A stretch of 11,031 bases of DNA, from assembly GCA_016868095.1 (NCBI GenBank), contig VGHV01000050.1:1-11031 (forward strand). The letters run 5' to 3'. This DNA comes from Betaproteobacteria bacterium. GTDB lineage: Bacteria > Pseudomonadota > Gammaproteobacteria > Burkholderiales > Burkholderiaceae_E. The notes beneath the pieces are model-generated. The model had not been told where the DNA came from. It was given only the letters and a program-made list of their open reading frames with translations, and ran no database searches. Position 1 is the first letter of the stretch. Every line of letters starts with the position of its first letter. Shown here one piece after another: positions 6,158 through 11,031 of this stretch. The position numbers and the translations under genes are program-made.

Positions 6158-7684
6158 ATGCCGATTGACTACTTGAAACGCATTCTCACTGCTCGTGTGT
6201 ACGACGTGGCGAGAGAGACACCGCTTGAGCCAGCCCCTGGTCTTTCCACGCGCTTGGGGCATCGCCTGCTGCTCAAACGCGAAGACATGCAAACGGTTTT
6301 TTCCTTCAAATTGCGCGGCGCCTACAACAAAATGGTGCGACTTAGCGAGGAGGAGCGCGCCCGCGGTGTGATCGCTGCCTCGGCGGGTAACCATGCTCAA
6401 GGCGTTGCGCTGGCCGCCCAGCACCTCGGTTGTCGTGCTGTCATTGTCATGCCGGTCACAACGCCGGCGGTGAAAATCGAGGCCGTACGCGCTAGGCAGG
6501 CGCAAGTGGTACTTGCCGGGGATAGCTATAGCGATGCCTACAGTCATGCCCTGAGTTTGCAACACAAGCATGGCTTTAGCTTTGTTCACCCTTTTGATGA
6601 TCCCGATGTCATTGCCGGCCAAGGCACGATCGGGATGGAAATCTTGCGCCAACACCCCGACCCGATCGAAGCCATTTTTGTTGCAATCGGTGGTGGCGGC
6701 CTGATTGCCGGGATTGCCGCTTACGTAAAACAGATAAGACCAGAGATCAAGATTATTGGGGTACAGACGGACGACTCCAACGCCATGGCCCAGTCACTTG
6801 CTTGCGGTGAGCGGGTGGTCTTGTCGGAAGTGGGACTTTTCTCTGATGGCACAGCGGTGAAGCAGGTGGGCCAAGAAACCTTCGCCCTCGCCCGGCAATT
6901 CGTGGATGAGGTGATTTGCGTTAACACCGATGCCATTTGTGCCGCAATCAAGGACGTCTTTCAAGATACACGCTCGATCATGGAGCCGGCCGGAGCGCTT
7001 GCTATTGCAGGCGCAAAGGTCTGGGCCGAAAGACCCGATCAGGCAAAGCATAAGACCCTGGTGGCGATTGCCTGCGGCGCCAATATGAATTTTGACAGGC
7101 TACGCTTTGTGTCTGAAAGGGCCGAGATTGGCGAGCAGCGAGAGGCTATTTTTGCGGTCACCATCCCTGAGCAACGTGGGTCGTTTAAACGGTTTTGCGC
7201 ACTGATCGGCGAGCGTAATGTCACCGAATTCAACTACCGCATGAGCGACTTAAAGCGAGCGCATGTCTTTGTAGGCATTCAAATCCAAGCCCGTGATGAA
7301 GCCAACGCGATAGCCAGCATCTTTGCCCAAGAAGGCCTTGAGACGATCAATCTGACCGATGATGAAATGGCCAAACTTCACATCAGACATTTGGTCGGAG
7401 GCAGCTCAAGCCATGCCAAAGATGAGCGCCTCTTTCGATTTGAGTTTCCTGAACGCCCCGGTGCTTTGTCACGATTTCTGACCCAGATGCGGCCTGACTG
7501 GAATATCTCGCTTTTTCACTACCGAAATCACGGTGCTGATTTCGGCAGGGTACTTGTTGGGCTTCAAGTACCCCAAGCCGATGAAGCAGCATTCCAACAC
7601 TTTCTTGCTGGTTTGGGCTATCCGCATCTGGAGGAAACCAACAATCCAGCCTATCATCTGTTTTTACGCCCTAACCGGCCATAA
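6158..7684 (+). CDS. ilvA: Threonine ammonia-lyase (threonine deaminase), biosynthetic long form
   Basis: IlvA is the PLP enzyme that converts L-threonine to 2-oxobutanoate and ammonia, the committed step toward isoleucine, in the cytoplasm. The protein has 508 residues against 514 in E. coli. The PLP lysine is K51 in SFKLRGAYN. The substrate loop ASAGNHAQG is at 74-82, the phosphate-binding GGGGLIAG at 178-185, and ACGANMNFDR at 305-314 occupies the usual place of the C-terminal PLP-site motif. Two ACT-like regulatory domains follow (about 329-405 and 424-503), including FEFPERPGALSRFL and FHYRNHGADFGRVLVG. Their presence marks the isoleucine-inhibited biosynthetic form rather than the short catabolic TdcB. 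The ATG at 6158 has only a weak GGGG 10 nt upstream. The gene is divergent from yqaA and followed by hemA 77 nt later without an obvious terminator. No leader peptide rich in branched-chain codons is visible upstream. Confidence 0.96.
   Translation: MPIDYLKRILTARVYDVARETPLEPAPGLSTRLGHRLLLKREDMQTVFSFKLRGAYNKMVRLSEEERARGVIAASAGNHAQGVALAAQHLGCRAVIVMPVTTPAVKIEAVRARQAQVVLAGDSYSDAYSHALSLQHKHGFSFVHPFDDPDVIAGQGTIGMEILRQHPDPIEAIFVAIGGGGLIAGIAAYVKQIRPEIKIIGVQTDDSNAMAQSLACGERVVLSEVGLFSDGTAVKQVGQETFALARQFVDEVICVNTDAICAAIKDVFQDTRSIMEPAGALAIAGAKVWAERPDQAKHKTLVAIACGANMNFDRLRFVSERAEIGEQREAIFAVTIPEQRGSFKRFCALIGERNVTEFNYRMSDLKRAHVFVGIQIQARDEANAIASIFAQEGLETINLTDDEMAKLHIRHLVGGSSSHAKDERLFRFEFPERPGALSRFLTQMRPDWNISLFHYRNHGADFGRVLVGLQVPQADEAAFQHFLAGLGYPHLEETNNPAYHLFLRPNRP
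7522..7545 (+). repeat. Perfect 9-bp inverted repeat inside ilvA
   Basis: CCGAAATCA (7522-7530) and TGATTTCGG (7537-7545) are exact reverse complements separated by six bases, CGGTGC. This is the strongest hairpin I found in the window. It lies in the codons for YRNHGADFG in the second ACT-like domain, a conserved stretch, so the amino acids limit the sequence but do not force the perfect pairing. No U-run follows. Confidence 0.8.
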
Positions 7685-7761
7685 ATGTGAGCGACGAAGA
7701 GACTTAATCCTCGATTCATCAGACCACCCACGATAAAGCACAACCCCTCCCCCATTTGACC
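7685..7761 (+). other. ilvA-hemA intergenic region, with no clear RBS
   Basis: This 77-bp gap has no intrinsic terminator after ilvA. GATAAA at 7732-7737 resembles a -10 (4 of 6) but has no matching -35. The 20 bases before the hemA ATG are pyrimidine-rich (CCCCTCCCCC at 7744-7753) and contain no Shine-Dalgarno. It also holds the right copy of the 12-bp repeat. Confidence 0.6.
7706..7717 (-). repeat. Right copy of the 12-bp inverted repeat flanking ilvA
   Basis: Read on the minus strand this is gaatcgaggatt, identical to 6123-6134 and in the opposite orientation. The two copies bracket ilvA closely: 24 bp before its ATG and 22 bp after its stop. Confidence 0.6.
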
Positions 7762-9084
7762 ATGCATTTGCTCACCCTCGGACTCAACCACCAAAGCGCG
7801 TCTCTCGCGATGCGTGAAAGGGTGGCCTTCGCCGGGGAAAGCTTAGTCAAAGCTGCTCATGATCTGAAGTCAAGGGCGGGTGAACTGCTTCGGGAGTCGG
7901 CCATCCTGTCAACCTGCAATCGCACTGAGATTTACTGTGCAACCCCACAACCGCAAGCTGCCTCGCAGGCCCTCGAACAGTGGATTGCCTCTCACGGTGG
8001 ACTAAAAGCGGGCGATATCCGAAGCCATACCTACACGCTCCCTGGCGACCAAACCGTACGACACGCTTTTCGGGTGGCCAGTGGACTCGACTCGATGGTG
8101 CTGGGCGAAGCGCAAATCCTCGGTCAAATGAAAGACGCCGTACGAACGGCCCAAGAGGCTCGCTCCTTGGGTCCGCACTTGCATCAACTCTTCCAACGTA
8201 GCTTTGCCGTCGCTAAGGAAGTTCGAACTCAAACCGAAATTGGATCGCAATCGGTGTCGCTGGCCGCAGCCGCTGTGCGCCTCGCTGAACGAATTTTTGA
8301 GCGTCTTGAAGACACGCGTGTCTTATTTGTGGGCGCTGGCGAAATGATCGAGCTTGCGGCCACCCATTTTGCAGCGCGCCATCCCAAGGCGATGCTCGTG
8401 GCAAACCGCAGCCTTGACCGCGCACAACGCCTTGCGCGTCGCTTTGCTGCTCAAAGCATGGAACTCTCCGAGCTTTCAACCCGCCTGCATGAATTTGACA
8501 TTGTGGTCAGCTGTACGGCGAGTTCGCTACCCATCATGGGGCTTGGTATGGTCGAACGCGCGCTTAAGGCGCGACGTCATAAGCCTTTATTTATGGTCGA
8601 TCTTGCCGTGCCACGCGACATCGAACCTGAAGTTTGCAGGCTACCCGACGTCTTCCTCTATACCGTCGATGATTTAGGCGAAGTCGTGCGCCAGGGCATG
8701 GCTAACCGTCGCCAGGCGGCCTCACAGGCCGAGGCAATCATCGAGGCTCGGGTTGAACATTTCATGCACTGGTTGGCAAGAAGACGTGCAGTGCCTGCGA
8801 TTCAAGAACTACACGAAAAGGCCCAAGCGCTGCGTCGGCTTGAGCTTGAGCGCGCCATGCGCTTACTTGCCAGGGGCGAGGATCCAGGCCGAGTGATCGA
8901 AGGCTTATCGCTCGCCTTAACAGCGAAGTTCTTGCATGGCCCAACCCAAATGCTGCAAGACGCAGCAGGTCTTGGCACCCAGGCCCAAGACGCGCACTGG
9001 TTACCCAATCGCGCCCACGGGAAACGCCTTGACCGTTTAAGTCGCTCAAGCAAACGCTTAAATCTGCGCAACGCAGAGTCTTAG
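7762..9084 (+). CDS. hemA: Glutamyl-tRNA reductase
   Basis: HemA reduces glutamyl-tRNA(Glu) with NADPH to glutamate-1-semialdehyde, the first step of C5-pathway heme synthesis. The protein has 440 residues, a normal length. It begins [14 protein letters not shown], the usual GluTR opening. The catalytic cysteine is C52 in [24 protein letters not shown] at 108-122 is the family signature. The NADPH-binding VGAGEM is at 190-195, and a helical C-terminal dimerisation domain follows and ends in a basic tail. The ATG at 7762 is chosen because it gives the canonical N-terminus; an in-frame TTG at 7756 would add two residues. There is no Shine-Dalgarno before either. The next gene, prfA, begins 81 nt after the stop; hemA-prfA-prmC is a widespread order. 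The last codons contain a small hairpin, TCTGCG-CAA-CGCAGA, at 9063-9077. Confidence 0.96.
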   Translation: MHLLTLGLNHQSASLAMRERVAFAGESLVKAAHDLKSRAGELLRESAILSTCNRTEIYCATPQPQAASQALEQWIASHGGLKAGDIRSHTYTLPGDQTVRHAFRVASGLDSMVLGEAQILGQMKDAVRTAQEARSLGPHLHQLFQRSFAVAKEVRTQTEIGSQSVSLAAAAVRLAERIFERLEDTRVLFVGAGEMIELAATHFAARHPKAMLVANRSLDRAQRLARRFAAQSMELSELSTRLHEFDIVVSCTASSLPIMGLGMVERALKARRHKPLFMVDLAVPRDIEPEVCRLPDVFLYTVDDLGEVVRQGMANRRQAASQAEAIIEARVEHFMHWLARRRAVPAIQELHEKAQALRRLELERAMRLLARGEDPGRVIEGLSLALTAKFLHGPTQMLQDAAGLGTQAQDAHWLPNRAHGKRLDRLSRSSKRLNLRNAES

Positions 9085-9100
9085 CGACGACCCACTTGAG

Positions 9101-9120
9101 CTGCCGCTTCTTGTCGGCAG
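9101..9120 (+). repeat. Hairpin in the hemA-prfA spacer
   Basis: CTGCCG-CTTCTTGT-CGGCAG can fold into a perfect 6-bp stem with an 8-nt loop, 16 nt after the hemA stop. The following bases (ATTACTTCTTGAC) lack a U-run, so a strong intrinsic terminator is unlikely. It could be a weak attenuator, a processing site or an mRNA-stability element setting hemA against prfA expression. The rest of the 81-bp spacer holds a TTGACT (9129-9134) without a matching -10. Confidence 0.4.
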
Positions 9121-9165
9121 ATTACTTCTTGACTCCCCTAAAAGCCCAGCCAGGCTACAGATCCT

Positions 9166-10248
9166 ATGAAACCCTCGATGATCCAAAAGCTTGAACAGCA
9201 TGCGCAACGCCTTGAAGACGTTAACCGCCTGTTATCGAGCGATCAGCTTTTAAAAGACCCCAAGGCACTGCGTCAATACCACCGTGAACACGCCGAACTC
9301 ACTCAGTTGATGGAACATTTTCAGGCCTGGCAGCAAGCCAATGAGGATTTACTTGCCGCGCGCGAGATGATTCAAGACCCCGAACTCGGCGAATGGGCAA
9401 AAGAAGAAGAAAGCCAGGCCTCGCAGCACATGGAGCAAGAAGTGAAGCTCCTCGAAACCTTGATGCTTCCGAAAGATCCCAACGATCATCGCAATGTGTT
9501 GCTGGAAATTCGGGCAGGTACAGGTGGTGACGAGTCGGCTCTTTTTGCCGGCGACATGCTCAGGATGTACTTGCGCTATGCCGAGCGCAAAGGCTGGCGC
9601 AGCGAACTGCTCTCGGCGAGTGAATCCGAGCTCGGAGGCTACAAGGAGGTGGTTGTACGGCTCGAGGGCGAGGCGGTATTTGCCAGGATGAAGTTCGAAT
9701 CGGGCGGCCATCGCGTACAGCGCATTCCTGTCACCGAGTCGCAAGGGCGTATTCATACCTCAGCTTGCACGGTTGCGGTCTTATCCGAAGGCGATGATAT
9801 CGGCGATATCGTCATCGATCCGGGTGAATTACGCATCGACGTCTTTCGCGCCTCGGGTGCGGGCGGGCAGCATGTGAACAAGACCGAATCAGCGGTGCGA
9901 ATCACCCATTTGCCAACCGGCATCGTTGCTGAATGCCAAGACGACCGTAGCCAACACCGAAACCGGGACAAAGCGATGCAAGTGCTCATCGCAAGGATTC
10001 GCGATCAGCGAGACCGTGAAGCCCAGGCCAAAGAGTCTGCGCATCGAAAAAGCCTGATCGGTTCGGGTGATCGATCAGAACGTATTCGCACCTATAACTT
10101 TCCTCAAGGCCGAATCACCGACCACAGAATCAACCTCACGCTTTACCGCATCGCGCCGATGATGGATGGCGATATTGATGAATTACTCGACGCACTCGCT
10201 TCGGCCCATCAAGCTGACTTACTTGCCAGCCTTGGCGAAAGTTCATGA
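9166..10248 (+). CDS. prfA: Peptide chain release factor 1
   Basis: RF1 recognises UAA and UAG stop codons and releases the finished peptide from the ribosome. The protein has 360 residues, the same as E. coli RF1. The stop-codon tripeptide of the RF1 type, PxT, is PVT at 188-190 in [20 protein letters not shown]2 would have SPF. The peptidyl-hydrolase loop [15 protein letters not shown] has GGQ at 233-235, the same numbering as E. coli. The N-terminal domain is helical and rich in Glu, Gln and Lys. The ATG at 9166 is favoured; an in-frame ATG at 9178 would remove four residues, and neither has a strong Shine-Dalgarno. There is no in-frame TGA, so no RF2-style frameshift. The gene is followed after 16 nt by prmC, whose product methylates the GGQ glutamine of this protein. 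Confidence 0.97.
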   Translation: MKPSMIQKLEQHAQRLEDVNRLLSSDQLLKDPKALRQYHREHAELTQLMEHFQAWQQANEDLLAAREMIQDPELGEWAKEEESQASQHMEQEVKLLETLMLPKDPNDHRNVLLEIRAGTGGDESALFAGDMLRMYLRYAERKGWRSELLSASESELGGYKEVVVRLEGEAVFARMKFESGGHRVQRIPVTESQGRIHTSACTVAVLSEGDDIGDIVIDPGELRIDVFRASGAGGQHVNKTESAVRITHLPTGIVAECQDDRSQHRNRDKAMQVLIARIRDQRDREAQAKESAHRKSLIGSGDRSERIRTYNFPQGRITDHRINLTLYRIAPMMDGDIDELLDALASAHQADLLASLGESS

Positions 10249-10264
10249 CAAGGCTCACTCGTCG

Positions 10265-11031
10265 ATGTCCATGATACCTAGCCTGGCCCATGCGCTTCGC
10301 TTACAAACCGAAGCGCCGGTCAGCCGGCTTGAGCGCCTCATGTTGCTTGAGATGCTTCTTGGAAAGCCAAGAGAGTACTTGTTGGCACATGATGATGACC
10401 TGCTCAGTGAGAAGCAGATTGACGCTTTTACGATGCTCTTAGGCTTGCGTTCGCAAGGACATCCGATGGCCTATTTGGTCGGTAAGCGAGAGTTTTTTGG
10501 CTTGAGCTTTGCGGTCAACCAAGAGGTCTTAATACCGAGGCCCGAGACCGAATGGCTAGTCCATGCGGCTATTCGCTTATTGCCCAGGCATGGTGCTGCC
10601 ATTGATCTTGGTACCGGCAGCGGCGCCATTGCCATAGCGCTTGCCCATCATCGTCCCGATGTACGCTTGATGGCTTGTGATATCAATCCCAAAGCACTCG
10701 AACTTGCCAGTCGCAACGCGCAACATCTGCTCGGGCCTGACCAGCAAATTCGATTTCAGCGCAGCGACTGGTGGGAAGCCGTTCCCTTGGAAAGTCTGTC
10801 GCTGGTACTCAGCAATCCCCCCTATTTATCGATGGATGACCCCCACTTAATGCAGGGTGATCTTCGTTTTGAACCACGCCTTGCCTTGAGCGACGAAGCC
10901 GACGGACTTGGCGCGATCCAAAAAATCACCGAGGGCTTTGTGCATCGGGCTGCTATGGGCCTCATCGAAGACCCTGGCCTCTTGCTGATTGAACATGGCT
11001 ATCAGCAAGCCGAGGCGATTAGGTCATTAGG
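10265..11031 (+). CDS. prmC: PrmC, release factor glutamine N5-methyltransferase, C-terminus missing
   Basis: PrmC (formerly HemK) uses SAM to methylate the glutamine of the GGQ motif in RF1 and RF2. The open frame runs 255 codons to the right edge; E. coli PrmC has 277 residues, so only about the last 20-30 residues are outside the window. A helical N-terminal substrate-binding domain is followed by KREFFGL at 74-80, VLIPRPETE at 88-96, the SAM-binding DLGTGSGAIAIALA at 114-127, the acidic SAM ligand region ACDINPKALELA at 137-148, and the catalytic NPPY at 184-187. After it comes DPHLMQGDLRFEPRLALS, a stretch well conserved in the family. The start is ATG at 10265, with a second ATG two codons on; AAGG at 10250-10253 is a weak, distant ribosome binding site. 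It lies 16 nt after prfA and is very probably cotranscribed and coupled to it. Confidence 0.95.
   Translation, partial: MSMIPSLAHALRLQTEAPVSRLERLMLLEMLLGKPREYLLAHDDDLLSEKQIDAFTMLLGLRSQGHPMAYLVGKREFFGLSFAVNQEVLIPRPETEWLVHAAIRLLPRHGAAIDLGTGSGAIAIALAHHRPDVRLMACDINPKALELASRNAQHLLGPDQQIRFQRSDWWEAVPLESLSLVLSNPPYLSMDDPHLMQGDLRFEPRLALSDEADGLGAIQKITEGFVHRAAMGLIEDPGLLLIEHGYQQAEAIRSL

Noticed and set aside
6101..6655. A 184-codon open frame antisense to the start of ilvA
   Set aside because: It lies opposite a firmly identified gene, has no recognisable family features, and its codons mirror those of ilvA. It is a shadow frame.
9129..9157. Possible prfA promoter beginning with TTGACT
   Set aside because: No acceptable -10 follows at 16-18 nt. 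The nearest candidates (GCTACA, TACAGA) are poor and badly spaced.
9793..9816. Near-palindrome around GATATC-GGC-GATATC in prfA
   Set aside because: It encodes DDIGDIVI, a conserved release factor stretch, and the arms are interrupted by a 3-nt bulge. The protein sequence explains it.
10444..10457. CTTGCG-TT-CGCAAG near-palindrome in prmC
   Set aside because: It is a short stem with a minimal loop inside a clear coding region. There is no supporting context.

Overview
The window is a stretch of ordinary chromosome from a proteobacterium, most likely a betaproteobacterium of the order Burkholderiales. This rests on three things: a giant DUF3683-type FAD/Fe-S dehydrogenase, the gene order DUF971 protein - ubiE - Tim44-like protein, and the hemA-prfA-prmC cluster. 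Base composition looks moderate (near 50% GC by eye), lower than Burkholderia or Bordetella. I see no mobile element, CRISPR array, tRNA or rRNA gene.

The left half (1-6104) is read leftward. In order of transcription it holds a YqaA/DedA-family membrane protein (6104-5595), a 139-bp spacer with small direct repeats, a 1354-residue FAD-linked dehydrogenase fused to two [4Fe-4S] motifs and two CCG cysteine motifs (5455-1391), a DUF971 protein whose ATG shares one base with the preceding stop (1391-1038), ubiE (986-252), and the first 64 codons of a secreted or membrane Tim44-like protein (194 to the left edge). The last four genes lie close enough to be one operon. The dehydrogenase is predicted to oxidise a D-2-hydroxyacid, and UbiE helps make ubiquinone, the plausible electron acceptor.

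The right half (6158-11031) is read rightward. It holds ilvA (biosynthetic threonine deaminase), hemA (glutamyl-tRNA reductase), prfA (release factor 1) and most of prmC (the methyltransferase that modifies the GGQ glutamine of release factors), which runs off the right edge. Only 53 bp separate the divergent yqaA and ilvA starts.

No clearly new multi-gene system is visible. The points most worth a second look are: the translational coupling of the Fe-S dehydrogenase to a DUF971 protein (a domain also found in the Fe-S carrier HCF101); a repeat-built linker that stretches the second CCG motif of that dehydrogenase; a duplicated start region that creates an out-of-frame 8-codon ORF just before it; and several small hairpins and repeats, including a perfect 9-bp inverted repeat inside ilvA and a 12-bp sequence flanking ilvA in inverted orientation.
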